Positions 21,875 to 33,346 are shown, numbered from the stretch's first letter. The stretch is DNA of 64,000 nucleotides from Cladobotryum mycophilum (GCA_036429605.1 JAVFKD010000016.1:868001-932000), one strand, 5' to 3'. Notes: a model not told the origin generated them from the sequence alone. Numbers and translations: made by a program.

Positions 21875-24800
21875 TCATTGCTGCCGAGTCCCGTTATGCA
21901 TGCTAATTTCCCTTAATCTGTGGAGCAACACGGATATATGTGACTGCTTCGTCAAGGCATTTAGCTTGGAGCGCTGCACCATGTCTATGGCCAGCCGAAG
22001 CTGGGCCTCTGAGTGGAGTTGAGCTATGTATGCTAGGTCTCTCTGTGACACGGTATATGCGAGGTTTTGGGGGGCGGCATTATGCGTACCGCTTGTCCCG
22101 TTGGTGGAGGGTATATTTACAGGTGGCCGGCCTTGGCTGCTGTCTAGTTTGAGGTATCGTTTGTAGTGGTCGTAGTCCTTGGTACGGTTGGTGGCGCCGA
22201 GCAAGTCAGGGGGCGGCTTTGGGGGAGGACTGGAAACGTTGCGGTGATTCGGCCCTGCGTTTGTTGAGTTTGGCCAGTTGGCCCGATGTCTGAGGCGATT
22301 TGACGGGGGTTAGGAGTTGAGCTTGCGCTTTTGTCCTTCTTCGGCCGGCCTCTTTTACGCACGTCTGAGAAGTTGGGGTCCGGGCCTGTTTGATAGGCAA
22401 GGCTCGTCTGTTTTCTGGATTCCGCTTCTTGTGGGCCAATCGACTGGAGCTCTTGCTCTTGCTCTGCTGGGATTGCCTGTCAATCTTGTTGTTCTTCACA
22501 TCTTTGATTGGGGTCGCTGTTGGGGTCTTTAATTGAATATGAGAGAGCTTTCGTTTTTTACCTTTTGTCGTAGCTTGTGCTTCGTCGTCGGACTCGTCAT
22601 GAGAGTCAGCGCCGGCGAAATCATCCGAAGAGTCATCCGACTCTTGACCAATATCATCAGGTAGTTGCGTTTGGTCGATCGCGTTGGTCTTATAGTTAAT
22701 AGCCTAAAAGCAAAAGTTAACAAACCGTGGGATACGGGAACGAGTCTCCAACATACCATTCGACGTCTCGCGCCTCGACCAAGTACCTCCTGATTGGCCT
22801 CAGCCTCTCTTCGTGCTTGCTCTTCTCTGTGAGCAAGAATCTGGTCCCAAACGCTGGAGTTGATGGGTTCTGGCGCTTGTTCCTCCCCAAGATCCTGGTT
22901 ATCCTCAAAGCCGAGTTTGTCATTAGCCCATACTCTGGCATAGGTAAACTGGGTCTCTGCAGATCCCTCATCATTTGTAGCCGTCTGTTCCACTTGCGTA
23001 CGATCCAGTAGCTTGTCAACCGACGTAGAGTCATAATGGATAGCGGTTTTCTGGTAATCATCGTCAAATAAGGCTTGGGCACCATGCTTCAAGATTGATT
23101 CTAGATCGTCTCCTGCTAAATCATCATCATCCATACTCTCAATCAGTGCGTGATCAAGTGCCATCTTTTTACGTCCCACCTGCATGATCCGTTCTTCTAC
23201 TGAGTCTTTAGTCATGAGCTGAAAACACAAAACCTTGTTCTTTTGACCAATACGATGAGCACGGGAGAGTGCTTGCATATCTTGATGAGGATTGAAGTCA
23301 GGATCCATAATGATGACGGTATCTGCAGTGGCAAGATTGATACCGACACCGCCAGCTCTTGTCGATAACAAGAATGCAAAGATGCCAGAGCCAGGCTCAT
23401 TATATGCATCGATGCGACGTTGTTTTTCAAGACTGGAAATCTGACCATCCAACCGACGGTATTCATAACCCATTCCCGCAAGGAAATCCTCTATAATGTC
23501 AAGCTGTTGAAGAAACTGACTGAAAATGAGGACTCGATGGCCACGCTCTTTCAATTTGGGCAGCATAATCTCCAGAAGGAGAAGCTTGGCTGATGCCTCC
23601 ACAAGGTTACGATAGAGGACGGTAGGGTCGTGATGTCGTTCTTCAATGGCATCCGAATACATGAACGGATGGCAAAGGCATTTCCGAAGCTGCATCAAAA
23701 TGTTGTTCAGACTTCCACGTTCCTTTCTGTTCATTTTGCTATTTGCAAATACAGCTTGAATGAGCTGGGGATTCTTCGCCATGATGCTTTTTGACAGCTT
23801 CTCTTGGATAACCGTCATGGTTACGGGTAGGATAATCTGCGCCATCGGGGGTAAGAATTTTAAAACTCCAGCTTTTGTACGTCTCAAAAAGTAGGGGCGA
23901 ATCTTTTCATGCAACTTTGGCAAAGTTTCCTTATCCAGGACGCTAAACTCCTCATCCAGCTTTTCTGCATTCTGAGTCTCATCGATGAATTGAAGAAGAT
24001 TGAATAGCTCCCTTTTGTTGTTCTGCAAAGGCGTACCTGTCAGCAAAAGTCGGAATGGTATCTTCATGGCCTGCAACGCAAGGTAGAGAAGATTCTTGTC
24101 GCTCTTTAATCGTTGACCCTCGTCAACGACTAAGCCAGCCCAATGAACCGATTTGAAGAGACTTTGGGTTCGTGGATCCTGCGCGGAATCATACGACATG
24201 ATGACTGCTTGAGCCTTCATTTCCGTCGATCCGTTGGGAAACAATTCATATTTATAGGCAAGTTCCTGCGACTCTTTGCCTCCGTGGTACGTCACGACAC
24301 GTATATCTGGGGCCCATTGCTTGAACTCTCGCCGCCAGTTGGGACAAGTAGAATTGGGCACGACGATGAGAAACGGCCAGCACTAGTTTGGTGTGAGTAG
24401 TGTGCGCAAAAAAGAAAAGAAAAAAGAGGCGGGGGGGGGGGGGGGGTAACATCAGATCAACTTACTCTAGGTTCGTCTTGTATTAGGGAAGTGACAAGAC
24501 CAACAACTTGAACCGTTTTGCCCAAGCCCATTTCGTCGGCCAAGACGACGCTTCTGCCATGATGGTAGTTCTGTAAGAGCCAATTGAGACCCTCTATCTG
24601 GTAACCCATGAGTTTGCCGCGTTTGAGGCCATCAGGTTGACTCTCAACTTCTACAAATGGTTGATTTTTGTACGCTTTGATGCGCTCTCGAATCCTAGAG
24701 TATGGTTCCGTCCGGAAGAACTTGCCCTCGACATATTCATGATATGCATCTACAAACGCATTGTAAACATCAGGATTGTCTGCGCTGGGCACTGAATCCC

Positions 24801-27281
24801 AGACCACATCGTCATATCCAAGCCCTTGGAATTTGACAAATATTTTGGTGACGCGGGAGATATTGGCCAGGTCTGCTTCTTTTGATTTCCCATTTGAAGC
24901 CGACAATTCCATCTTCGCATTGAGGATGACATCGGCCATGAGGAATTCGTCTGGGACGGCGTCCTTTGTGGTCCACTTGAGAAGGTCTTGCTCAGCGGCA
25001 CGTTTTCCAAACGCAGTACGCATTGCACCAGCAGCCACACCATGCAACCAAGCTCCTGGCACCCATGTGCAATGGGCATAGGAAGTGCCTTGCCACTTGA
25101 CGAGGTACTCTTTGCCATCCTCGCTGATATCTGCAAATGCTGGAGGATTGGTCTGCTGAGCATCAGTTTGTTTGACTGGCCGCCATGCAACCAAACGATG
25201 TAACTTATACTTCGTAGTGCTACACTCGTTGCAACGCCAGTCAACGGAATAGTCTTTGAGCCGTTCGGTCTTGATATCCGTCTCGATAGATTCGCCACTA
25301 GTTGAGGGTAGATGCTCTTGATGCCAGCCCCTGTAACAAATGGAGCATCGGAAGAGCACTGTGTCGGCATTGTTGATGAGTTCCGAGCGTACTGGTGTTA
25401 TGGGGTCGATGCCTTCATTCTGCTCGCGCATCTTTTCTTCTTGTCGGGATGTCTTCTTTTCGGAGAAGGCAGCACAGGACTTGCCAGTTTTCTTGCATCC
25501 TTGGCACATGTTGTGGGCTGGTGCATTTTGATCCCGCTTCTTGTATAATCCGATGCAGAATTTGCATTGCAGGACAAAATTATCTTCACCTACTTTGGTA
25601 GCTTGGTGTTCCCGGGCACTTCGATAGCCAATACAACCCTTGTGGAAAACTAAGCTGCACCCCTGACAGGGCAGGAGTTGGCCGCGTTGTCTTGTGCCAC
25701 TGCAAGTGTGACAGTTGTCCATGTGGACTGACCCAAAGCTAGAATCCGGCGAGATCGGCTGGAAGACTTCCTTGATAGAAATTACCTTGGGAACAGCCGG
25801 CGCTCTATCGTCGACAATGTAGAATGAATCGTCATCCATAAAAGAGTCATCCTGCATATTCGTGACGTTTCGTGTAGCTCTTGATGATCGTCGAGGCTGT
25901 TCAAACTCAATGTCAGAGTCTTCAGATGTTTTGCGACCCATCTTTGCCAGTTGTGTAGATCGCGATTTTTGCATTAATAGTCGCTTAGATCGTGGCTTCG
26001 TTCTGCTCGGGCGACCCTTTTTCATGCCAAGGTCAGAAATGACTGGGAAAAAGTCACCATCATCGTCTGATAGCTTGTCGTTATCCAAAGCTAACTCGTC
26101 TCGATCTTGATCGGCAGAACTATTCTTAAAGGTCATTTCCATCAACTTAAGCTGTTGTGGCTTTCGTTCTCGTAGGCGCCGCGTAGGTTGACTGGACACA
26201 TGAGAACCTTCACCATCATCATTATCCGAGCTAACAGAGTTACGACCAAGGCTTTGACGATTGCTAGATTCGCGGGAGCGTAAGAGTCGGATCTGACGTG
26301 TGGGAGCTCTTCGTACTCCGTCATCAAAATCGTCGCCTTCATCATCGTCATCATCTAGGTCCATGCGGTCGGATGCTACGTTATCCACAATAGAATCCCA
26401 CTCGTCTTCTGAGAAATCCTTGCGTTTGCGCCCGGCAGCGCTCATGTCTGTTGCGTTTCTGTCTTCTCTGAAGTGATCTAGAGCTGCTTTGCCGTTCTCG
26501 TATCTGACTAGTTCATCAAGTGAGAGCTTTTAACAAATCAGTATGAATGAAGAGAATGAAGAGAATGAAGAATGAGTTGTAAAAAGGGTTGAAATAAGGT
26601 CTTTGAGGGAGGGGTAAAGTAAAGGTGTAATCGGTTGTGTGGGCATAGGGCTTTATAGCCGCTCGAAGAAAATCAGCTGGCAACGCCTGGTGCACGGAAG
26701 TGGGTTAAGGGTATAAGGCAGCGATAGAAAGTTCGATTGTGTTAAGTGATGGAGAGGGCAGAGCCAGATGGATGTGGCAATGCTCAACGAACAATAGCCG
26801 TCAAAAGTATAAAATCAGATATAAGTGAACAAGGGCAGGTTTAACGCACCAAATCCTCTCTACCATCGGTGAATTCAACCCCATACTGCTTTTTATCCCT
26901 TCTGGAGCTCAGAAAGTTGATAACCCGCTCGACGATGTTGCTGTAGACTTCGCTGTGCTCGTTGCGCCGTTCCAAGGATATCTCTGAAATTGCGACCTCA
27001 AGTCGATGTGATAGGCGGGGGTCTCGTCGCGGGAGGTCATCGGGAGTATGTTCTCCGGATTCATTCTTGAGTTGGCTATCTACATCAAAGCCCCGACTGT
27101 CGTTCGTAGACTGGCGACTCGTCTGATCTCTCCGGTTGTCCGCCACTCCCAGACTACACTTTGCGGATTCTACATCGTCGTCGTCGTTGTCCAAGCTCTG
27201 GGGCGCAACGGGTACATCTTCGACATGGGAATCGCTACTGACAATCTCCACAGGCGCATTGGAAAATTCGACATCATCCAT
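21875..27281 (-). CDS. Mi-2/CHD-type SNF2 chromatin remodeler, Mit1-like
   Basis: ATP-dependent nucleosome remodeler; S. pombe Mit1 works with HDACs in the SHREC silencing complex. Five exons: 26850-27281, 24466-26526, 22757-24382, 22363-22703, 21875-22289; introns 323, 83, 53 and 73 nt; product about 1624 aa. Exon 1 ends in GVEFTDGREDL and exon 2 opens with LSLDELVRYENGKAALDHF, a Tudor/chromo-like N-terminal block, so the Met at 26445 is internal. PHD-like Cys/His cluster at about 416-468 (CHTCSG, CQGC, HKGC, CKFC), chromo-like EYLVKWQGTSYAHCTW, Walker A ADEMGLGKT near 810, DEGQ box, GTPLQN, and helicase C motifs STRAGGVGINL and ALSRAHRIGQ. An acidic then basic linker precedes a helical C-terminus. 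A strong acceptor (branch ctaac, ttgtag) touches the ATG at 27281, so a 5' UTR intron or an earlier exon is likely. Confidence 0.82.
24431..24446. repeat. G16 homopolymer in an intron
   Basis: Sixteen consecutive G on the + strand (C on the sense strand) within the 83-nt second intron of the mit1-like gene, between donor and branch region. Its exact length should be treated as uncertain in any assembly. Confidence 0.9.
26544..26574. repeat. GAATGAAGA short tandem repeat
   Basis: About three GAATGAAGA units inside the 323-nt first coding intron of the mit1-like gene, close to its 3' splice site. Confidence 0.75.
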
Positions 27282-27863
27282 CTACAAGAAAGGGTTAGCA
27301 CACAAAGTATCGGAATGGACTTGCAACAAAGGGATGAATGCGACAGCGCAAGGTAGCAGAGCTCCCCACGTAAAAGTAAAGGGTCTCTCAAGTACTATAC
27401 CTCTTCAATTCGTATACAGATACATTAGACAAATATCATATGTGAGAAACAACGTAAATAATACAGAGCGGACATCTATGAATTCGTTGCGTCCGAGGAT
27501 TGGGACCTAGTACTGCCACAGACAGCAGCTTGCACGAAGTCGCATTCAAATCGATATGACCCTTGTCTTAAGATCTGGACGCGGGTGCCAATTTAATTAC
27601 CAACACGCGTCTTTAGTGCGGGACAGATTGAATGCCGTATGGTTAGACACTTATTGGTACGTACCTTTTAACAGCAGTAAAGTGATACACTAACCGTATT
27701 GGGTCACCGCCTTATCTTATCCTTGCCCTCACTCTTTCGTCAATTTGGCAGAAAAAGTTCAAAGCCATCAATAATGTGAGTGGGATGGGATGTGATGGAT
27801 GCATCACACAACCTGAGCCCAAGATGAAGACAGACGGTTGATCAATCAATCTACAAATTAGCT
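27282..27863. other. divergent promoter region, mit1-like / MRM1
   Basis: Shared upstream region of two divergent genes. The part next to 27281 looks like a 5' UTR intron of the mit1-like gene (ctaac branch and ttgtag acceptor abutting the ATG; possible donor gtatag near 27400 on the minus strand). No separate gene seen. Confidence 0.55.
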
Positions 27864-30005
27864 ATGATACTAATTGGCCAGTGCAGAGCTAACGGTTTGC
27901 GCCGTTTGCCTTTTCAAAGCTTGTTTCTAAGCAACGTTCAATGTCAGACGACAGTTCGTGCTGCCACTCTCTCCGCCATCCATCGCGGGGTGCGACGATC
28001 CGAAAAGGTTCAATTTGAGGATGCATTCGCAAATAGGCTCGGCTCGTATGGTGAGACCAAACGTGATCGGCTAACTTCCAAGGCGGTCGATGGCATTTCA
28101 TCTCCCCGGCAACTACAAAAGCTGCGAAAGAAACTTGACCGAAAGAATGAGAACGATGATGATGAGGAGTCGGGTCGCCAAACTAGACGCAAGCGCTTCC
28201 TTGACCCAGAGAGGTCCTTCGGGAAGAGCAGTCTTGTCTACCAACTAAAGCACGGCGCATTGAGAGATACAGCTGCGTCTCTAGATCTACAAGAGCCTGT
28301 ACGCCCGAAACCATTTCGCTCTCTCAGACCAGAACGGCCTTCTAGACCAGACCGGCCTTCCAGATCAGAGCGGCCCCGTGGACAAGAGCGATCCCACAGG
28401 TCAGAACAGTTTACCAGATCAGATAGGCCTGGTAGACCAGAGAGGTTTACGAAGTCAGAGAGGTCTTCCAGGCCAGAGAGATCTACCGGGTCAGACAGAT
28501 ATACCAGGCCAGAGAGGTCAGAACGGTCAGAGCGACCAGAGCGCTCTCACGGACCAGAGTGGTCTACTAGATCAGAGAGGCCTACTAGATCAGAGAGGCC
28601 TACTAGATCAGATAGACCTATCAGATCAGGGAGGTCTAACGGGCTAGAGAGGTCTGCCAAGCCAGAGAGGTATACCAGGCCAGAACGATCAGAAAGACCA
28701 GAGCGATCAGAGCGATATCACGAACCAGAGCTATCCCACAGGTCAGAGCATTCTACCAGACCGGAGCGATCTTTCGGATCTCAGCGACCTCCTAGGTCAG
28801 AGTGGCCGATTAAATCGGAAAGACCCCCTCGAAGGGACAGCACTTTCGCCCCAAGTTTAGAAAATCCAAAGTCAGAACATCAAAAGCCAGAACATCGAAG
28901 ATCTCGCTCAGATGACCTGGAGGAAGATCGAGATCAGGACGACGATGCCGCTCATCGTGGGCGGAAGAGAATGATGATGCCAATGACCATCAAGTACACT
29001 ACTGCAGCATCCCAATTCCTCTATGGCAAATCCGTCGTCAAGGCCGCCCTGGAACAACACCGAAGACAGCTCTATAATCTCTACATATATGCTGGCGAGA
29101 ACCGAAAAGACTCAAAAGACAATTACATCATCGCGAGACTTGCAGAGCGCCGTGGCGTACCAGTCACCATGGTCCCCAATGGGGACCAGCGCTTGATGGA
29201 CAAGATGAGCATGGGGAGGCCACACAATGGCTTCGTCCTGGAGACGTCGCCGTTACCACAGCTCCCCGTGACAGCATTGGGCAGACTAGAGGAGTCGCCT
29301 GGCAAATTGGGATTCCAAATCGAACTGGACTATCAATCAAAGGAGGAGGAGGCCATCAACGGCAAGGACACATTCGTCGCGCGCAAAAGTGATATTACTC
29401 CTAAGCCATTTGTGTTGCTGCTCAATGAAATTTTGGATCCTGGAAACTTGGGAGGCCTTCTTCGAACGGCGAGTTATCTTGGAATCGACGCCGTCGGTAT
29501 CACAAACAGGAGCTCATCCACGCTGACTCCTGTGGCCCTCAAGTCTGCCGCCGGCGCAGTAGAGGAAGTCAACATCTTCACCGTCGACTCCCCCGTGGAA
29601 TTCATCGAGCAGTCTAAAAAGGCCGGGTGGAAGGTCTACGCCGCCGTTGCGCCGCCAGAACCCAAGTTGGCGAAGATGCACGAAGACAAGTTCATCTCGA
29701 CGGATGTCATCGAACGAATGAATCCCCTTTCTAGCAACCCGTGTGTCTTGGTGCTAGGCAACGAGGGCCATGGTCTGTCCAAGCCGATCAAGGTAGCGGC
29801 CGACTACGAGGTCTCGGTGCCTCGGTTTATTCACAATAGCTGCGTCGACAGTCTGAATGTCAGTGTTGCCGCCGGTCTCTTGTGTCATGCCTTTGTAAAG
29901 GCACCCGACGCAAATAGATCAGTAGTCACAGAGCCGCAGGAGGTGGCCGAGGCGGAGGTCGACAATGGAAGCGATGGGGTGAAGGCAGAGAACAGTGTCT
30001 TCTGA
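27864..30005 (+). CDS. mrm1: mitochondrial 21S rRNA 2'-O-ribose methyltransferase (MRM1)
   Basis: SpoU/TrmH-family (SPOUT) enzyme; yeast Mrm1 methylates a conserved guanosine ribose in the peptidyl-transferase loop of mitochondrial large rRNA. Single exon, 713 aa. The N-terminus is rich in Arg, Ser and Leu without acidic residues for about 45 aa, as expected of a matrix-targeting presequence. Residues about 152-324 are an insert of imperfect R-S-E-R-P-x repeats. The SpoU substrate-binding domain starts near 385 (FLYGKSVVKAALEQHRRQL) and the catalytic domain shows motif 1 NEILDPGNLGGLLRTASYLG (521-540), motif 2 LVLGNEGHGLS (about 629-639) and motif 3 DSLNVSVAAGLLCH (662-675). Motifs are intact, so the enzyme should be active despite the insert. 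Yeast Mrm1 is about 410 aa; the extra length is the N-terminal half. Confidence 0.88.
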   Translation: MILIGQCRANGLRRLPFQSLFLSNVQCQTTVRAATLSAIHRGVRRSEKVQFEDAFANRLGSYGETKRDRLTSKAVDGISSPRQLQKLRKKLDRKNENDDDEESGRQTRRKRFLDPERSFGKSSLVYQLKHGALRDTAASLDLQEPVRPKPFRSLRPERPSRPDRPSRSERPRGQERSHRSEQFTRSDRPGRPERFTKSERSSRPERSTGSDRYTRPERSERSERPERSHGPEWSTRSERPTRSERPTRSDRPIRSGRSNGLERSAKPERYTRPERSERPERSERYHEPELSHRSEHSTRPERSFGSQRPPRSEWPIKSERPPRRDSTFAPSLENPKSEHQKPEHRRSRSDDLEEDRDQDDDAAHRGRKRMMMPMTIKYTTAASQFLYGKSVVKAALEQHRRQLYNLYIYAGENRKDSKDNYIIARLAERRGVPVTMVPNGDQRLMDKMSMGRPHNGFVLETSPLPQLPVTALGRLEESPGKLGFQIELDYQSKEEEAINGKDTFVARKSDITPKPFVLLLNEILDPGNLGGLLRTASYLGIDAVGITNRSSSTLTPVALKSAAGAVEEVNIFTVDSPVEFIEQSKKAGWKVYAAVAPPEPKLAKMHEDKFISTDVIERMNPLSSNPCVLVLGNEGHGLSKPIKVAADYEVSVPRFIHNSCVDSLNVSVAAGLLCHAFVKAPDANRSVVTEPQEVAEAEVDNGSDGVKAENSVF
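28317..28835 (+). repeat. coding minisatellite, 18-bp RSERP-x units in mrm1
   Basis: About 520 bases of imperfect 18-bp units (agatcagagaggcctact and variants) reading R-S-E-R-P-T and relatives, mixed with shorter RPERS units. The purest stretch, at 28561-28620, has nearly identical copies. Because unit length is a multiple of three, copy-number change keeps the frame. Confidence 0.9.
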
Positions 30006-30722
30006 AGTAGGCATATTGCATTGCGTTGCACGAATATGTATGTATACTAGAGATCTCAAGATATATTTCGTGTAAAATCATGTCCACTTGATGTTTTTAA
30101 CGAGATGAATGATGAATACTAGAACAGTTGTGTTGTGCTAAGTTAAGTTAGGTTGGACTGTAGAATGCATGTTTCTAGTTTATTACCAGATGGACAGGGA
30201 TGAGATGAGTTGGAAGACCAGCATTCTAGAACATGGCGCTTGTTAAAGACCATTAGCAGATCGATTTCCATCAACACGGCATGTAATTCGTAGAAAATAG
30301 ATGGTGAAAAGTCCGAAAGGGAAAAAAAGAAAGGAAAGAAAGAAAGAAAGCCTTTATTTTTTCCTCAACAAATCAACAAACCGTGACAGTACACGCAGCT
30401 CCATCTTCGCACATCGTGGCGAAGCCAGAATCAAGGCAGGGAGGCATCGCCATTGTGAGCGCGGACCAGCTGGTTTCCCGGCCCACCGCATTGTTTATAT
30501 AAGATCCGTATCCCAATTCAGCTACACCACTGCCAACATTCAAGGCCCTAATTTGACGACCCCCTCTCCCCCCTGTGATACTATTAGCAACTCTGGCTAG
30601 TTGCCCAATATTTTCCCATTCCTTCTTATGCTCTCTGCCTTCAATAAGACGAAATTCAGACTTCCTTCAGCCAACTCTCAGGTACAGGGAACCGAAACGC
30701 TGGGTTTGGCGGTGACGCAACA
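30006..30722. other. intergenic, mrm1 3' flank / promoter of surface protein gene
   Basis: About 720 bases without a supported gene. It has an AAAG-rich run near 30320-30350. The last ~150 bases are probably the 5' UTR of the next gene. Confidence 0.55.
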
Positions 30723-32055
30723 ATGGCACCCGTATCGAAGATGCTCTTCTTGCCCACGGCTCTTCTAGCGCTCTTATCAGAGGTTGCTCTAGCAAATCAG
30801 GCACCGCCTATTGCGGTCAAGAAACAGCTTCCCGATGCGAATGAGAAGCTTTTCCCGGAACACCTGGCATTTGCGCCGCTACCTAGGTTGACGCCCCTCG
30901 AAGCTGCTGCGGCCGCTCATCAATGGGTGGAGGATCTGGATACCGATACCGATACATCGCATGCGACTTCGAAGCGACATGTCCCGGCGTTTGCTCTCCA
31001 TCACGACGACTCGGAAGAGAGCATACTGCGACGAGCGGCAGAGGCCCTTGCTCTACTGCAGAGGAGGACGTCTTGCCCCGTTGGTATGACAGGTTGCGAC
31101 AACATTGGATCCCCGAATAAGTGTTGCCCTAGCGGAACATATTGCACCACTGTGCCGGATTCAAATGTTGGACAAGTGGCCTGCTGCCCTAATGGAGCGA
31201 CGTGCGGAGGAGGAGTTGGCAGTTGTCCTGCTGGCGCCGCAAGCTGTGCGCCGGAACTTGGTGGTGGATGCTGCATCCCTGGATACGTCTGCCAAGGTTA
31301 TGGGTGTACGTGAAGTATCATTCATGGTTATCAAAGTCGCGAAAGCTAACCAAGAACTAGGTGTTCCAAGTGCGTCAGCCACCGTAACGGCGTCAACGGT
31401 TGTCACGTCTGTACCAGCTCCATCGACTCAAACCATCACCACTACTCACACGACCATCGTCGAAGGCAATCCATCCACCGTGGTGGTTACCCTTACCGTC
31501 ACTCAAACGGCCATCCCCGACCCCACCACAAAAACAACGACCAAAGTCGTCACCGCCGGTCCCGGCTCCGGTTCTGCCACTGGAGTTCCGCCGTGGCGAC
31601 CAACTGCCGTCACATCAACCCAAGAAGTGTCAACCCTTCCCGGCGACACGCAGACTGGCTGCCCAACTGGCTTCTACGGCTGTCTCGCCACCCACGGAGG
31701 CGGCTGCTGTCGTACCGAGCGTGACTGCCAAACGTTATCGTGCCCGCCTCTGTCCTCAACAATCATCTCCCATGGCGTCACCATTGTGGTGCCCGCGTCA
31801 GATGTGCCCGCCAGCGCGACGAGCACATGCGCGAGCGGATGGTTCATGTGCGGTGCGGACGCAGGACCAGTCGCCGGATGCTGTCCCAGCGGATATGAAT
31901 GCGGAACGGCAAGCTGTTTTACCGTTCAGGCAACTCAGACGAGCAAGGTGCAAAAGGAGGCACCAGCCAAGAATGCTGCGGCAGGAGGAGCTCATATTCA
32001 GGGGCTCGTATTGGGAGGCATGATAGGGAGCTGGGTTTTCGCTTGGCTGATTTAA
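30723..32055 (+). CDS. Cys-rich GPI-anchored cell-surface protein
   Basis: Two exons, 30723-31305 and 31361-32055; the 55-nt intron has donor gtacgt, branch gctaac and acceptor actag; 425 aa. A signal peptide (about 1-24) is followed by an 80-residue propeptide-like region and three Cys-rich blocks. The first has CPVGMTGCDN, NKCCPSGTYC and VACCPNGATC; the later ones have GCPTGFYGC, GGCCRTERDC and CASGWFMC, AGCCPSGYEC. A long Thr/Ser/Val stalk sits between them, and the C-terminus (about 20 hydrophobic residues after AAAGGAH) looks like a GPI signal. The repeated C-P-x-G-x-x-x-C / C-C-P-x-G pattern recalls fungal wall or carbohydrate-binding Cys modules, but I do not recognise a named domain. 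Role inferred: wall or plasma-membrane surface protein. Confidence 0.75.
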
Positions 32056-32755
32056 GCGCGCTGGGAAGGCTCGAGGCTACACATCTTGCGTATCCCCTTT
32101 CTGATGTTATGTTTGATGATTTCGGTTTTTTGGGTTAATGAATGGATGACATGACACCATGTGCGTATAATAGGCATTTGCTTTGATAGATTGCACATAG
32201 ACACCCACAGCACCTTGTATATAATTGACATCCAACTCAGACAATGATTTCATGGGTATCTGAGAGTGAGTTCTAATTATGATTCTTCTTCTCAACGATA
32301 CACGGATCCTAGACTGATAGGGTACCTGCTACTTATCCCGCTCCGTGAAGACTCAAGGTCCCTCTATAATGCACTTGAAATCCTTGACTTGCTCATTCTT
32401 TCCGGTGTGTGATGGACTTTCTGTGAATCTCGCTTGCTGCTCTGAGTTTCCGTAATTATAGACTATTATCATTGCCAGGTATCATTGTCGTTATTGACTG
32501 CTGTTGCTAGATATTCCTCTGACTCCTTCCATTCGCTTATAGAAGTTTGCCTAGGTATCCAGCGGCAGGAACAGATTCACCAGTCCATTTATTCCTCGTC
32601 CCTCGCTCATAATCTTCTTCTTCTTCCTCTTCATCATCATCTTCTTTTTCTCTTTACAACACAACACAACACAACATAATCACAATCACAATCATCATCA
32701 TCATCATCATCACAATCATCGTCACAAGAGCTTATATCCACAACTATTACCCATC
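32056..32755. other. intergenic upstream of small secreted protein
   Basis: Includes CTT/CAT-rich and ACAAC/ATC microsatellite DNA immediately before the next gene (32657-32721), probably 5' UTR. No gene seen. Confidence 0.55.
32657..32721. repeat. ACAAC then ATC microsatellites
   Basis: Pentanucleotide ACAAC repeat passing into CACAAT and ATC repeats, ending 35 bases before the start codon of the small secreted protein. Confidence 0.85.
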
Positions 32756-33346
32756 ATGAAGTTGTCTTCCACCATCTCTATAGTCGCTGCCGTCCCCTGG
32801 CTCGGATGCCTCGCGAAAGAGTTCGTCACCAGTGTTCATCCCTGCACCGACGACTGCATCTCACCAATGCCCACCTGTCTCGACACCGACGACGGAGACT
32901 CGATAGACGTTGAGTGCGTGGATTCTCTGTGCGAGGGCCTCGAGAGCTGCGCGGACTGTCTCACGACCAACACTGGGAAACATAACAAGGTCGGATCCGT
33001 CATTGTACGACATTTTGCTGGGGAATGCCGCAAACTTGACCCTGACGAGCTGCTGTCCCTTCAACGCGTGGGCGATACGTCACTACATGAGGACTTCTTG
33101 GCTGTTCTCAACCTGCTGTTTCTCTTCCTGAGGGAGTTGATAATTGAAGCCAAAGACTTGATCGAATCTGATGACACCACTGCACTCGCATCGGCCGCCG
33201 CCTCGTCGAGACCGTTCGCCGATGCCTTCAATCAGCGATACAATGGAACCGGGCTTGCTACCGCGACGGCTGAAACCCCTTATTCCGAACTCCTACCATT
33301 CCCCGACTCGGAGCTACTAATACTCCCAACGCCGCCGATTCTCTAA
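32756..33346 (+). CDS. putative secreted Cys-containing protein, possible C-terminal frameshift
   Basis: 196 aa as read. Signal peptide MKLSSTISIVAAVPWLGCLA, then a Cys-rich part (C at about 30, 34, 41, 54, 59, 66, 69 and 90) and an Ala/Thr/Ser region. I do not recognise the family; the cysteine spacing recalls small fungal secreted or CFEM-like proteins but lacks a clear CFEM pattern. Just past the point where this frame drifts into SELLILPTPPIL, another frame reads ATNTPNAADSLIPELG followed by WVMAAGAVIGLAAGF and a stop at 33406-33408, which is a classic GPI/TM tail. No intron is evident between them. One missing base, for example in the C4 runs at 33276-33279 or 33301-33304, would join the two frames. 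Confidence 0.6.
   Translation: MKLSSTISIVAAVPWLGCLAKEFVTSVHPCTDDCISPMPTCLDTDDGDSIDVECVDSLCEGLESCADCLTTNTGKHNKVGSVIVRHFAGECRKLDPDELLSLQRVGDTSLHEDFLAVLNLLFLFLRELIIEAKDLIESDDTTALASAAASSRPFADAFNQRYNGTGLATATAETPYSELLPFPDSELLILPTPPIL

Noticed and set aside
22144..22362. Minus-strand frame with an AT-hook-like RKRGRPKK at the end of the Mit1-like gene
   Set aside because: The motif lies inside an intron with excellent signals (gtgcgt, tcctaac, ctcag), and splicing joins the two flanking frames exactly; the AT-hook frame is not reached from either.
26446..26526. Met at 26445 as start of the Mit1-like protein
   Set aside because: The frame continues upstream to a 3' splice site and joins a conserved-looking exon.
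28378..28647. Plus-strand collagen-like frame rich in GQ/DQ repeats
   Set aside because: It is the shifted-frame translation of the mrm1 minisatellite.
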